Shown here: piece after piece, positions 18,023 to 27,828 of the stretch
Numbering within the stretch: the first letter of the stretch is position 1
Layout of the letters: each line of letters opens with the position of its first letter
From: an uncultured Algibacter sp.
GTDB lineage: Bacteria > Bacteroidota > Bacteroidia > Flavobacteriales > Flavobacteriaceae
Direction: 5' to 3'
DNA length: 64,000 nt
Assembly: GCF_947495925.1 (NCBI RefSeq)
Contig: NZ_CANMAU010000005.1
Span: forward strand, 186,001 to 250,000
Notes under the pieces: model-generated
Database searches by the model: none
The model's input: only the letters and a program-made list of their open reading frames with translations
Told to the model about the DNA's origin: nothing
Made by a program: the position numbers and the translations under genes

Positions 18023-19561
18023 CTATTTGACCGATGCTTCTACAAAATCTGGATTTTCTAATATTATTCCGTCTTTCTGTGCTTTCATATAAACAGCTTT
18101 TGAAGGCCTAGGCCTTAGACGATATTTTGTAGGCAAACCTGTTTCCCTAAAGAAATCATCTGGGGTTCTTTCCTTCGGTAAAAAATCGTTGCTTTCTGTT
18201 CTAGTCGTTTTTAAACGATCTCGCATCTCGCTTAACGTTACTTCGTAGTCAGTATTTTCTACCAAATTATTGAGCTCAAAAGGATCTGCAACTATATCAA
18301 AAAGTTCTTCTTTATCTCTAGGTTTTTTAAAGCATTTTAGTTGTGCCTCAGTAAGTGTTCCTTTTTTGTATTCTTCTAACATGCTTTGCCAACTACGGCC
18401 TCTATTAACATCTGCAGATGGTGTATCAGGAAGGTCGTCATAAAAATTCTTTACGTACTTAAATTGTTTTGTTCGAATAGCTCGGGTATAGTCCTCGTAA
18501 TCGTGAAAATGATCCTCAGCGTAAATTTGATCTCGAATCTCTTTTGAAGTGTCTTTCAACATCCCTGAAAAATCAAAACCTTCAAATTCAGCAAGAGGTT
18601 TAAGTCCTGCTACTTGCATTAATGTTGGTGCAATATCCACCGAACTAATCAAATTATTATTTACAGAACCTCCTTTAATCTCACTTGGCCATTTCACAAT
18701 CCACGGCGTCTTTATACCTCCATCGTAAAGTGTTGTTTTATCTCTTGGAAACGCTCTACCGTTATCTGCTATAAAAATTACCATTGTATTTTCAGCAACG
18801 CCTTGCACTTCCAATTCCGCAACAACTTTTCCTATATAATCATCCATTCTTGAGATTTCATCATAGTACAAACTATAGTCCTTCTTTACTAAATCTGTAT
18901 TTGGAACATAAGGAGGCAAAGTAACATCACTTGTATCATGCACTTTAGGGCAACTATTATCATCATAAAAAGGGCGATGTGCATCAAATGAGGCTAACCA
19001 TGTAAAAAATGGTTTATCTTTTGGTCTCTGCTTTAAAAGACTAATCCATTCATCACACCCACTACCATCACCTTTTAGTTTTCTATCTAAACCAATTGGC
19101 GCGTCTAGCCATTGCATTTCTAAAAGTGCATCAAAATCATCCCTAACAGGGTCTCCCAAATGATATTTGCCCGCTAAACCAGTCCAATAACCAGCATCTT
19201 TAAGTTGTTGTACAAATGTTTTTTTATAGTCTGGCAATGGCCACGATAATTGTTCTGCATCTGTATTATGCGGGTACAACCCTGAAATAATACTAGTTCT
19301 GCTTGGGCTACAAGAACTTGTAGTTAAAAATGCTTCAGTAAAACGCATCCCTTCTTTTGCAAGTTTATTTAAATTTGGTGTTTTTACATTGGGGTGTCCA
19401 TAGGCACCAATATCATTCCAACTTACATCATCAGCGATAATTAACACAATATTGGGTTGGTTAAAAACGACTTCCTCTTTTTTTTGAGGCTTACAAGAAC
19501 TAACCAACAAAACAAGCACTAAAATATTGAATATTACGGATGGTATTTTTAAGTGAAACAT
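18023..19561 (-). CDS. Sulfatase (S1 family) lipoprotein
   Basis: A 512-residue enzyme with a lipoprotein signal (Cys23 in 'VSSCKPQKK'; Lys-rich and not acidic after the Cys, which suggests the periplasm). The sulfatase domain opens 'PNIVLIIADDVSWNDIGAYG' (metal Asp pair) and has the sulfatase motif C84-S-P-S-R, whose Cys must be converted to formylglycine by a maturase not present in this window. Later blocks 'GKYHLGD', 'HRPF' and 'FIADNG' supply the other metal and sulfate ligands. It resembles the heparan N-sulfatase-like sulfatases, but the substrate cannot be read from sequence. It stands alone, not beside carbohydrate genes. Confidence 0.93.
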   Translation of the reverse strand: MFHLKIPSVIFNILVLVLLVSSCKPQKKEEVVFNQPNIVLIIADDVSWNDIGAYGHPNVKTPNLNKLAKEGMRFTEAFLTTSSCSPSRTSIISGLYPHNTDAEQLSWPLPDYKKTFVQQLKDAGYWTGLAGKYHLGDPVRDDFDALLEMQWLDAPIGLDRKLKGDGSGCDEWISLLKQRPKDKPFFTWLASFDAHRPFYDDNSCPKVHDTSDVTLPPYVPNTDLVKKDYSLYYDEISRMDDYIGKVVAELEVQGVAENTMVIFIADNGRAFPRDKTTLYDGGIKTPWIVKWPSEIKGGSVNNNLISSVDIAPTLMQVAGLKPLAEFEGFDFSGMLKDTSKEIRDQIYAEDHFHDYEDYTRAIRTKQFKYVKNFYDDLPDTPSADVNRGRSWQSMLEEYKKGTLTEAQLKCFKKPRDKEELFDIVADPFELNNLVENTDYEVTLSEMRDRLKTTRTESNDFLPKERTPDDFFRETGLPTKYRLRPRPSKAVYMKAQKDGIILENPDFVEASVK

Positions 19562-19714
19562 ATTTGATTAAATGTTTTTAGTTGAATAAATATATGTTTT
19601 TAAAGTCTCAAACTATAGCAGCAATCAAAAATTGACCATAAGTAGCATAAATTTGAACTATGTTTACCTTTCATCATTATTTTCTAAAACAAACGTCTTA
19701 GCCTTTTAAAACAA

Positions 19715-19742
19715 TAAAAAAAGCGCATGTAAATGCGCTTTA
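19715..19742 (-). terminator. Terminator downstream of glmM
   Basis: Perfect 8-bp stem AAGCGCAT/ATGCGCTT with loop GTAA; the A run at 19715-19720 is the U tract on the minus strand. It lies 26 bases after the glmM stop. Confidence 0.85.
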
Positions 19743-19767
19743 GTAATTTAAAAAAACATTGTCTTTT

Positions 19768-21159
19768 TTAACTTTGAGCTATAGCTCCAATTTCTTCAAT
19801 AAACTTATCTCCTAAAGTATCTGCTTCTTCTTGAGATTTAGCTTCAGTATATATTCTAATAATGGGTTCTGTATTACTTTTACGTAAATGTACCCAGCTT
19901 TCAGAAAAATCAATCTTTACCCCATCAATAGTTGTTAATTGTTCGTTCTTATAACGTTCTTCTATTGTTTTAAGAATGCCATCAACATCCAAATCTGGTG
20001 TTAATTCTATTTTCTTTTTACCCATAAAGTAACTAGGATATGTTTTTTTTAGTTCGCTAACACTCATTCTCTTATCGGCCAACAAACTTAAAAACAAAGC
20101 AACACCTACTAAAGCATCACGACCATAATGAGAATCTGGATAAATTATACCACCATTACCTTCACCACCAATTACAACCTTATTTTTCTTCATTAAATTA
20201 ACAACATTCACTTCTCCCACCGCACTTGCTTCGTACATACCACCATGTTTTTCGGTAACATCTTTTAATGCTCTTGTGGAACTCATATTACTCACTGTAT
20301 TTCCTCCAGGTGTTTTGCTCAATACATAATCTGCACATGCAACCAAAGTGTACTCCTCTCCAAACATATCACCATTTTCATCCATAAAGGCTAGACGATC
20401 AACATCAGGGTCTACTACTATTCCAAAATCGGCATTATGTTTTTTTACAGCATCAGATAAATCTGTTAAATGTTCTTTTAAAGGTTCTGGATTATGTGGA
20501 AATTCTCCATTAGGTTCACAATATAACTTTACCACATCAACACCAAGTCGTTCAAGCAATAGTGGAATAGCAATACCTCCTGTTGAATTTACACCATCAA
20601 CAACCACTTTAAAACGCTCTTCCTCAATAGCTTTTACATTAACCAGATCTAAATCAAGAACTTCGATAATATGTAAATCGATATAGGCTTTATTTCTTGT
20701 TATTTTACCTAAACTATCTACGTCGGCAAAACTCATAGCGTCGCTCTCAGCAATATCAAGAATTTTTGCACCTTCAAAGGCGTTTAAAAACTCGCCTTTT
20801 GCATTTAAAAGTTTTAAAGCATTCCATTGTTTTGGGTTATGACTTGCTGTTAAAATAATACCGCCGTCAGCGTGTTCCATTGGTACTGCTACTTCAACCG
20901 TTGGTGTTGTAGACAATCCAACGTTTACCACATCAATTCCAAGTCCAACAAGTGTATTCATGACTAAATTCTGGATCATTTTACCAGAAATCCTAGCATC
21001 TCTTCCAACTACGACTTTATAATTATCTTTTTGGCGTTGTTGCTTCAACCAAACCCCATATGCAGATGCAAACTTAACCGCATCAATAGGTGTTAAATTT
21101 TCTCCAACTTGTCCGCCTATTGTTCCTCTAATTCCTGAAATAGATTTTATTAGTGTCAT
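19768..21159 (-). CDS. glmM: Phosphoglucosamine mutase
   Basis: A 463-residue alpha-D-phosphohexomutase. It has the phospho-serine loop 'TASHNP' (Ser106), the metal loop 'DPDVDRLAF', the sugar-binding loop 'GGEGNGG' and the phosphate-binding C-terminal 'RKSNTEPIIRIYTEA'. The opening 'IKSISGIRGTIGG' is typical of the archaeal/Bacteroidota GlmM-like branch. The likely reaction is glucosamine 6-phosphate to glucosamine 1-phosphate for cell-wall and LPS precursors; a phosphomannomutase or phosphoglucomutase role cannot be ruled out because the family is promiscuous. A TATATTTG box on the minus strand at 21180-21187 may be the -7 element. Divergent from acpH. Confidence 0.9.
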   Translation of the reverse strand: MTLIKSISGIRGTIGGQVGENLTPIDAVKFASAYGVWLKQQRQKDNYKVVVGRDARISGKMIQNLVMNTLVGLGIDVVNVGLSTTPTVEVAVPMEHADGGIILTASHNPKQWNALKLLNAKGEFLNAFEGAKILDIAESDAMSFADVDSLGKITRNKAYIDLHIIEVLDLDLVNVKAIEEERFKVVVDGVNSTGGIAIPLLLERLGVDVVKLYCEPNGEFPHNPEPLKEHLTDLSDAVKKHNADFGIVVDPDVDRLAFMDENGDMFGEEYTLVACADYVLSKTPGGNTVSNMSSTRALKDVTEKHGGMYEASAVGEVNVVNLMKKNKVVIGGEGNGGIIYPDSHYGRDALVGVALFLSLLADKRMSVSELKKTYPSYFMGKKKIELTPDLDVDGILKTIEERYKNEQLTTIDGVKIDFSESWVHLRKSNTEPIIRIYTEAKSQEEADTLGDKFIEEIGAIAQS

Positions 21160-21234
21160 AACATGTTTATTTTATCGAGCAAATATAATATTTCAAAGTC
21201 GGAAATCTTAAAACGGATTTCGTAAATTTCACAA

Positions 21235-21828
21235 ATGAATTATTTAGCGCACATTTATCTTTCTGGAGATAATGACTTAGTAACTATAGGGAATTTTATT
21301 GCTGATGGCATTAAGGGTAAAAGTTATAAAGACTACTCTAAAGATATTCAGGTTGGCATACTTTTACATCGTTATATTGACTCTTTTACCGATAGCCACA
21401 AAACCGTAAGACAAAGTACAAAACGCCTTCATGAAAAATACGGTCATTATTCTGGAATCATTGTAGATATTCTATATGATCATTTTTTAGCTAAAAATTG
21501 GTATAAGTATTCAGACATCCCCTTAAAAAAATATATTGAATCTTTCTATGATTCTCTGTCAGAACATTACAATATTTTGCCCATTAGAATTCAAAAAATG
21601 ATGCCTTATATGTTGGCTGATAATTGGCTTTTAAGTTACGCATCAATAGATGGTATTGGTAGGGTTTTGGAAGGTATGAATAGAAGAACCAAAAACAGAT
21701 CAAGTATGAATGAAGCCGTAATTGAACTTAAAGAATTTTACAAAGAATTTGAAAATGAATTTTCCATTTTTTTTGAGGAGTTAATATCAACTTCGCAAAA
21801 AAAACTACTCGAACTTAACCAAGATTAA
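21235..21828 (+). CDS. acpH: ACP phosphodiesterase family protein (DUF479)
   Basis: A 197-residue protein. The opening 'MNYLAHIYLSGDNDLVTIGNFIADGIKG', 'GILLHRYIDSFTDSH', 'YGHYSGIIVDILYDHFLA' and 'ADNWLLSYASIDGIGRVLEGM' are the conserved blocks of AcpH, with the His/Asp residues of its HD-like metal site. E. coli AcpH removes the 4'-phosphopantetheine arm from acyl carrier protein; that reaction is inferred for this homologue. The stop codon is immediately followed by the ATG of ggt, so the two are co-transcribed. Confidence 0.9.
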   Translation: MNYLAHIYLSGDNDLVTIGNFIADGIKGKSYKDYSKDIQVGILLHRYIDSFTDSHKTVRQSTKRLHEKYGHYSGIIVDILYDHFLAKNWYKYSDIPLKKYIESFYDSLSEHYNILPIRIQKMMPYMLADNWLLSYASIDGIGRVLEGMNRRTKNRSSMNEAVIELKEFYKEFENEFSIFFEELISTSQKKLLELNQD

Positions 21829-23520
21829 ATGTTTAAAAGCCTTTTTCATCTTTTAGCTATTATAGTCGTTTTATCTTCTTGTAAAGGAAATGGAAAACCT
21901 CATAAAACAGGGGTCATAACAAAAAATGCTATGGTCGTATCTGCTCGTATTGAGGCTTCTCAAATAGGAAGCTCTATTTTAAAAAAGGGTGGCAATGCAT
22001 TTGACGCCATGATAGCTACTGAACTTGCATTGGCAGTGGCTTACCCCTATGCTGGTAACTTAGGTGGTGGTGGTTTTATGGTTTACAGAAAATCCACTGG
22101 CGAAGTTGGAGCCCTCGATTATCGTGAAAAAGCACCTTTGGCCGCTACAAAAGATATGTATCTTGATAAAAACGGAAATGTTATTCCAGAAAAAAGTACT
22201 ATTGGAGCCATGGCTGTTGGTGTACCCGGAACTGTTGCAGGTGTATTTACCGTACATGAAAAGTTTGGATCCCTTCCTATGAAAGACATTTTAAAACCTG
22301 TTATAGCTCTTGCTTATAAAGGTGTAGTAGTCACAAAAAAACAAGAAAAAAGGATAAAAAAGTATCAACCTCTATTTCTTAAAGCAAATAAAGACTCCAT
22401 CATATTAGATAAACATTGGAAAACAAATGATACTTTAAAATATCCTGTTTTAGCAAAAACCTTAGAGCGTATTTCAGAATATGGGAAGGATGGTTTTTAT
22501 AAAGGAGAAACAGCCAAAGTTTTAGTTCAATTTATTCAAGAAAATGGAGGTATTCTTACCGAAGAAGATTTAGCAAAGTACGAAGCAAAATGGAGAACTC
22601 CGATATCTTTTACCTACGATGATTTAAGAATTATATCTATGTCTCCCCCTGCGAGTGGCGGTATTTGTTTGGCACAAATTATGAAAATGATAGAACCTTA
22701 TCCCATTAACAAATATGGGCATAATAGTATAAAAGCTATTCAAATTCTAGCCGAAGCAGAACGGCGTGCTTATGCCGATAGGAGTTATTTTTTGGGTGAT
22801 CCAGATTTCGTTGATATTCCTGTGAAAGAATTAATCAGCGAAGATTATGCTAAAAACAGAATAGCTGATTTTTCATTTGATCATGCCACGCTCTCTTCGT
22901 CAGTATCTCATGGAAATATTCAAATTATAGAAAGCGATGAAACTACGCATTACTCCATTATTGATCAATTTGGAAATGCCATTTCTGCAACTACAACTTT
23001 AAATGGCGCCTATGGTTCTAAACTGTATTGTTCTGAGCTAGGTTTCTTTTTAAATAATGAAATGGACGATTTTAGCAGTAAACCTGGAGAACCGAACATG
23101 TTTGGACTTATTGGTGCCAAGGCTAATAGTATCGCTCCAGAAAAGCGCATGCTAAGTTCAATGACGCCAACTATTGTAGAAAAAAACGGAGAATTACTTA
23201 TGTCTGTAGGAACTCCAGGAGGTTCTACCATTATTACTTCTGTTTTGCAAACTATACTCAATGTTCATGAATTCAAAATGTCTATGCAAGAGGCTGTTGA
23301 CGCTCCGCGCTTTCATCATCAATGGCTTCCTGATGAAATTAGAATGGAACCTAATTCATTTGATAAATCATTAACTCGAAAATTGGAATTACTAGGATAT
23401 AGCATTAATGAGGAACGCACCCCCGTTATTGGCAAGGTCGATGGAATACTTGTTTTAAAAGACCAAGGGTATGAAGGTGGCGCAGATCATCGAGGTGATG
23501 ATGCCGCTGTCGGTTTTTGA
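21829..23520 (+). CDS. ggt: Gamma-glutamyltransferase, lipoprotein form
   Basis: A 563-residue Ntn hydrolase that moves or hydrolyses gamma-glutamyl groups such as those of glutathione. A lipoprotein signal with Cys18 ('VLSSCKGNG') anchors it, probably facing the periplasm because no acidic stretch follows the Cys. The large-subunit features 'GGNAFDAMIATELALAV', 'GNLGGGGFMVYR' and 'ALDYREKAP' are present. Self-cleavage should occur before Thr372 in 'ETTHYSIIDQFGNAIS', the new N-terminal nucleophile. 'MSSMTPTIVE'-like and 'VGTPGGSTIITSVLQ' blocks end the catalytic core. It starts directly at the acpH stop with no spacer. Confidence 0.96.
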   Translation: MFKSLFHLLAIIVVLSSCKGNGKPHKTGVITKNAMVVSARIEASQIGSSILKKGGNAFDAMIATELALAVAYPYAGNLGGGGFMVYRKSTGEVGALDYREKAPLAATKDMYLDKNGNVIPEKSTIGAMAVGVPGTVAGVFTVHEKFGSLPMKDILKPVIALAYKGVVVTKKQEKRIKKYQPLFLKANKDSIILDKHWKTNDTLKYPVLAKTLERISEYGKDGFYKGETAKVLVQFIQENGGILTEEDLAKYEAKWRTPISFTYDDLRIISMSPPASGGICLAQIMKMIEPYPINKYGHNSIKAIQILAEAERRAYADRSYFLGDPDFVDIPVKELISEDYAKNRIADFSFDHATLSSSVSHGNIQIIESDETTHYSIIDQFGNAISATTTLNGAYGSKLYCSELGFFLNNEMDDFSSKPGEPNMFGLIGAKANSIAPEKRMLSSMTPTIVEKNGELLMSVGTPGGSTIITSVLQTILNVHEFKMSMQEAVDAPRFHHQWLPDEIRMEPNSFDKSLTRKLELLGYSINEERTPVIGKVDGILVLKDQGYEGGADHRGDDAAVGF

Positions 23521-23592
23521 GCTTTTTCTTTTTATAACAGCATTGTAATTAATAGTTTAGATCTCGCTCAAATTTGCAGGCTTAGAAGTTTT

Positions 23593-24303
23593 ATGAAAAC
23601 AAAACCAAAAAAAATATTGAAAATAATTACTGGAATCATTGTGTTTTTTACACTTCCCAGTTTACTTTTATTTGGTTTTATCTATTTTAAATATAACGAA
23701 GAGTTGCCTCAAGGTATTTCAGGTAAAGAGGCTGATACTCTTGCTTATAAAATGCTTGAAGCTTTAGATTTTGAAGCTTTTAAAAAGACAGTACACCTGG
23801 AATGGACATTCAAAAAAAGAAGGCACTATGAACTAGATAAACTAAACAATACTTGTGAAGTTTACTGGAAAGCTAACAAGGTTATATTGGATTTAGATGA
23901 TTACAACCAAAGCAAAGTGTTTATTCATGGTTTTAGAAATGAAAGCGAAATGGCTGAAGAACTCATTGCAAAAGCTCTAAACTATTATAATAACGACTCC
24001 TTCTGGGTGTTAGCACCTTATAAAATATTTGATAAAGGGACTGTACGTGAATTAATAAAAACAACTGATAATCAAGACGCCCTTTTAGTAACAATGGCTT
24101 CTGGAGACTCCTATTTATGGTTACTTGATGATAACTATAAACCAAAGGCGTTTAAGATGTGGACCTCCAAACTCCCTATTGACGGCTTAGAAGCCTCATG
24201 GTCTGATTGGAAAACCACACTAAATGGAGCTCAAATCCCAACATTTCATAAGTTTTTATTTTTTGGATTGGAAATAACAGATATTAAAGGAACGATAAAT
24301 TAA
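23593..24303 (+). CDS. Unknown membrane-anchored protein
   Basis: A 236-residue protein with a basic N-terminus and one membrane helix (about residues 10-32), leaving a soluble periplasmic domain. I do not recognise a family. The domain has 'EADTLAYKMLEALDFEAFKKTVHLEWTF...HYELDKLNNTCEVYWKANKVILDLD' and 'WVLAPYKIFDKGTVREL', a pattern of alternating strands with many aromatic residues that brings to mind outer-membrane lipoprotein carrier-like beta sheets, without proof. It lies 72 bases after ggt on the same strand and may be in the same transcript. Convergent with the next gene, 10 bases away. Confidence 0.75.
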   Translation: MKTKPKKILKIITGIIVFFTLPSLLLFGFIYFKYNEELPQGISGKEADTLAYKMLEALDFEAFKKTVHLEWTFKKRRHYELDKLNNTCEVYWKANKVILDLDDYNQSKVFIHGFRNESEMAEELIAKALNYYNNDSFWVLAPYKIFDKGTVRELIKTTDNQDALLVTMASGDSYLWLLDDNYKPKAFKMWTSKLPIDGLEASWSDWKTTLNGAQIPTFHKFLFFGLEITDIKGTIN

Positions 24304-24313
24304 ATAATCATTT

Positions 24314-24838
24314 TCACTTACTTCTTTGCCCAACAAAATTATGGCTCTTAGATTTAAACAACACATTAAAGCTTGTTAAACTACCATATATTCTTGTAAT
24401 ATACTGCTGCAAATCAATTTTTCCTTGTTCATCTAAATCACTAGAATTGATCCGTTGTTCCATAACTCGCAATCGATCTCTAACCATTGTTATTTTATGA
24501 AAAAACTTATCAATGGGTAGCTCATATGGTTTTAAACTATCATCTGCAGGTTTTAAAACAAGAGTTCCTCCTTTGTATTTATCTGAAATAGGAACAACTT
24601 CACTAACATCGCTCCATGTTTTTAAAATCTGAACCAAACTGCTTTCTACTTCAGAAAAACTAATAGTATCTACATCACCATCTGCAGTTTCTATAACATC
24701 AAAATCACTATCTAAATCAATAGTTTCTAAACCATTATCGATAAAAGTCACCCAATAATGCTGTGATGTTACATTAGTAACTACCCCTTTTCCGTATTCA
24801 GAATGATTAATTCTAGATCCTATTCCTAATAATTTCAT
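24314..24838 (-). CDS. Unknown protein with N-terminal SH3/CarD-like motif
   Basis: A 174-residue soluble protein. The first 45 residues ('IGSRINHSEYGKGVVTNVTSQHYWVTFIDNGLETIDLDSDFDVIE') look like a small Tudor/SH3-type barrel as in CarD, Mfd or the UvrD C-terminal tail, where 'G..V.H..YG.G.V' is the signature. The middle has 'YKGGTLVLKPADDSLKPYELPIDKFFHKITMVRDRLRVMEQRIN', a helical part seen in conserved Bacteroidota proteins. No enzyme motif is visible. It is divergent from uvrA, sharing a 125-base gap. A DNA- or RNA-polymerase-related role is an inference from the SH3 motif only. Confidence 0.7.
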   Translation of the reverse strand: MKLLGIGSRINHSEYGKGVVTNVTSQHYWVTFIDNGLETIDLDSDFDVIETADGDVDTISFSEVESSLVQILKTWSDVSEVVPISDKYKGGTLVLKPADDSLKPYELPIDKFFHKITMVRDRLRVMEQRINSSDLDEQGKIDLQQYITRIYGSLTSFNVLFKSKSHNFVGQRSK

Positions 24839-24940
24839 ATGTCAATATTTATTTATTTTGTTCAAGCAAAACACCAATTAATACTTACAATAATAACAAA
24901 TCTGAAATAAAACTTCACAAGAATTTAACATCTAAAATTG

Positions 24941-24948
24941 TACCTTTG
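24941..24948 (+). promoter_or_regulatory. -7 box of uvrA
   Basis: TACCTTTG matches TAnnTTTG; transcription should begin a few bases later, just before the ATG at 24964. A TTG at 24946 that could serve as a start codon lies inside the box and is therefore ruled out. Confidence 0.5.
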
Positions 24949-24963
24949 CACTTTTGTCAATTT

Positions 24964-27795
24964 ATGAGCCAATTCAACGATTTTATTGAAGTTAAGGGAG
25001 CTAGAGTACACAATCTTAAAAATATTGATGTTTCTATTCCTCGAGAAAAACTGGTAGTTATTACAGGTTTATCTGGAAGCGGTAAATCTTCCTTGGCTTT
25101 TGATACCATTTATGCTGAAGGGCAACGTCGTTATATTGAAACATTTTCTGCTTATGCGCGCCAGTTTTTAGGTGGTTTGGAGCGCCCCGATGTTGATAAA
25201 ATTGATGGGCTCTCTCCTGTTATAGCCATTGAGCAAAAAACAACAAGTAAATCACCAAGATCTACGGTTGGCACGATTACAGAAATTTATGACTTTATGC
25301 GCTTGTTATTTGCTCGAGCCAGCGATGCTTATAGTTATAATACAGGAGATAAAATGATTAGTTATAGTGATGAGCAAATTAAAGAACTCATCACGAAAGA
25401 CTTTAAAGGCAAACGCATTAATGTATTGGCTCCAGTTGTACGTTCAAGAAAGGGGCATTATCGAGAATTATTTGAACAAATAGGAAAACAAGGTTTTGTA
25501 AAAGTAAGAGCAGATGGCGAAATACGTGATATTGTAAAAGGTATGAAATTAGACCGATACAAAACTCACGATATTGAAATTGTGATTGATAGATTGGTTA
25601 TTAATGATAATGTTGACAATGATAAGCGGCTTACTGAAACCATTAATACAGCCATGTACCATGGAGAAGATGTACTTTTAGTTATAGATCAAGACACTAA
25701 CGAAACTAGATATTTTAGTAGAAGCTTAATGTGCCCTAGTTCTGGGATTTCTTACCCAAACCCAGAGCCTAATAACTTCTCTTTTAATTCACCCAAAGGT
25801 GCTTGCGATAACTGTAACGGCATTGGTGATTTATATCAAATTAATGAAGCTAAAATTATTCCAGATGATAGCATATCAATTAATGCGGGAGCTTTAGCTC
25901 CCCATGGAGCAGAAAAAAACAGTTGGATTTTTAAACAGTTTGAAACTATAGCGCAGCGATTCAATTTTAAGTTAACCGATGCTTATAAAGATATTCCGGA
26001 AGAAGCAAAACAGATGATTCTTTATGGCGGAAATGATAAGTTTTCTATCGAAAGTAAAACTTTAGGGGTTACAAGAGATTATAAAATTGACTTTGAAGGG
26101 GTTGCTAATTTTATTGAAAACCAGTATAAGACAGCCGAATCTACTTCCTTAAAACGATGGGCTAGAGATTTTATGGATAAAGTGACTTGTCCGGTTTGTG
26201 AAGGCTCAAGGCTAAAAAAAGAGTCGCTTTACTTCAAAATAAACAATAAAAACATAGCAGAACTCGCCAATACCGATATTGTAGAGTTAGCCGATTGGTT
26301 TAATGATTTGGAAAATCATCTTTCTAAAAAACAATTAAAAATAGCCGAAGAGGTTGTTAAAGAAATTAAATCGCGTTTACAGTTTTTACTAGATGTTGGA
26401 TTGAATTACTTGTCGTTAAACAGAAGCTCTAAATCTCTATCGGGTGGTGAAGCACAACGCATTAGACTAGCTACACAAATAGGTTCTCAGTTGGTTGGAG
26501 TGCTTTATATACTTGATGAACCTAGTATTGGTTTACATCAACGAGATAATGAAAAACTAATAAATTCGCTTGTTTCCTTGAGAGATATTGGAAATTCAGT
26601 AATAGTCGTTGAGCATGACAAAGATATGATTGAGCGTGCAGACTACGTTATTGACATTGGACCTAAAGCTGGGAAACACGGAGGAGATATTATTAGTATT
26701 GGAGACCCAGAAGAATTAAAAACGCACGATACTTTAACTGCAGATTACCTTAACGGAAATAAAGAAATTGAAGTTCCAAAAAAACGCAGAAAAGGAAACG
26801 GAAAAGCTGTAGAACTTAAAGGATGTACGGGAAACAATCTAAAAAATGTATCGGTTAAATTTCCTTTGGGTAAAATGATTGGTGTTACAGGTGTTTCAGG
26901 TAGCGGGAAATCTACATTAATTAATGAAACACTATACCCTATTTTAAATGCGCATTATTTTAATGGAGTTAAAAAACCCATGCCTTATAAAAGTATTAAG
27001 GGCCTAGAACATATCGACAAAGTCATTGATATTAATCAATCTCCCATAGGAAGAACTCCAAGAAGTAACCCTGCTACTTATACCGGCACTTTTAGTGAGA
27101 TAAGAGCACTATTTGCAAAAATCCCCGAGGCCATGATAAGAGGATATAAACCAGGAAGGTTTAGCTTTAATGTAAAAGGTGGACGATGTGAAACTTGTCA
27201 AGGTGGTGGTTTACGTGTTATAGAAATGAACTTTTTGCCAGATGTTTATGTGGAATGTGAAACCTGCCAAGGCAAAAGATTTAACAGAGAAACGCTAGAA
27301 ATTAGGTACAAAGGTAAGTCTATAAGTGATGTGCTTAATATGACCATAAACGAAGCTGTTGATTTCTTTGAACACATTCCTAAAATTTATAAAAAACTTA
27401 AAACAATAAAGGACGTTGGTTTAGGTTATATTACACTAGGCCAACAAAGTACGACACTTTCTGGAGGTGAAGCGCAACGTATAAAGCTTGCTGCAGAATT
27501 ATCCAAAAGAGACACGGGAAATACGTTCTATATTTTAGACGAACCCACAACTGGTTTACATTTTGAAGATATAAGAGTGTTAATGTTAGTTCTAAATAAA
27601 TTGGTGGACAAAGGTAATACTGTACTCATTATAGAGCATAACCTTGATGTTATTAAAACAGTAGACCATATTATTGATATTGGCTATGAAGGTGGACAAG
27701 GTGGCGGACAAATAGTAGTTGAAGGAGTCCCTGAGGCAATTATTAATCATAAAAAAAGTTACACAGCAAAATTCTTGAAAAAAGAACTTAGCTAG
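24964..27795 (+). CDS. uvrA: UvrABC system protein A
   Basis: A 943-residue DNA-damage sensor of nucleotide excision repair. It has two ABC ATPase modules: first Walker A 'GLSGSGKSSLAFDT' and signature 'LSGGEAQRIRLATQIGS'; second 'GVSGSGKSTLINETL' and 'LSGGEAQRIKLAAEL'. Zinc-binding pairs are visible ('CDNCNGIG' with an upstream 'CPSSG', 'CPVCEGSRL', and the C-terminal 'CETCQGGG...CETCQGKRFN'). Both Walker B strands are intact ('YILDEPSIGLHQRD', 'YILDEPTTGLHFED'). I use the ATG at 24964 because the -7 box overlaps the earlier TTG. The LOG gene follows 33 bases later. Confidence 0.98.
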   Translation: MSQFNDFIEVKGARVHNLKNIDVSIPREKLVVITGLSGSGKSSLAFDTIYAEGQRRYIETFSAYARQFLGGLERPDVDKIDGLSPVIAIEQKTTSKSPRSTVGTITEIYDFMRLLFARASDAYSYNTGDKMISYSDEQIKELITKDFKGKRINVLAPVVRSRKGHYRELFEQIGKQGFVKVRADGEIRDIVKGMKLDRYKTHDIEIVIDRLVINDNVDNDKRLTETINTAMYHGEDVLLVIDQDTNETRYFSRSLMCPSSGISYPNPEPNNFSFNSPKGACDNCNGIGDLYQINEAKIIPDDSISINAGALAPHGAEKNSWIFKQFETIAQRFNFKLTDAYKDIPEEAKQMILYGGNDKFSIESKTLGVTRDYKIDFEGVANFIENQYKTAESTSLKRWARDFMDKVTCPVCEGSRLKKESLYFKINNKNIAELANTDIVELADWFNDLENHLSKKQLKIAEEVVKEIKSRLQFLLDVGLNYLSLNRSSKSLSGGEAQRIRLATQIGSQLVGVLYILDEPSIGLHQRDNEKLINSLVSLRDIGNSVIVVEHDKDMIERADYVIDIGPKAGKHGGDIISIGDPEELKTHDTLTADYLNGNKEIEVPKKRRKGNGKAVELKGCTGNNLKNVSVKFPLGKMIGVTGVSGSGKSTLINETLYPILNAHYFNGVKKPMPYKSIKGLEHIDKVIDINQSPIGRTPRSNPATYTGTFSEIRALFAKIPEAMIRGYKPGRFSFNVKGGRCETCQGGGLRVIEMNFLPDVYVECETCQGKRFNRETLEIRYKGKSISDVLNMTINEAVDFFEHIPKIYKKLKTIKDVGLGYITLGQQSTTLSGGEAQRIKLAAELSKRDTGNTFYILDEPTTGLHFEDIRVLMLVLNKLVDKGNTVLIIEHNLDVIKTVDHIIDIGYEGGQGGGQIVVEGVPEAIINHKKSYTAKFLKKELS

Positions 27796-27828
27796 TTATT
27801 ATCTTTATTGAAAAAGAAAATTGAAACT

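Noticed and set aside
22060-22282. Overlapping small ORFs on both strands inside ggt
   Set aside because: The ggt frame is intact and conserved across this stretch; the others are chance open frames.
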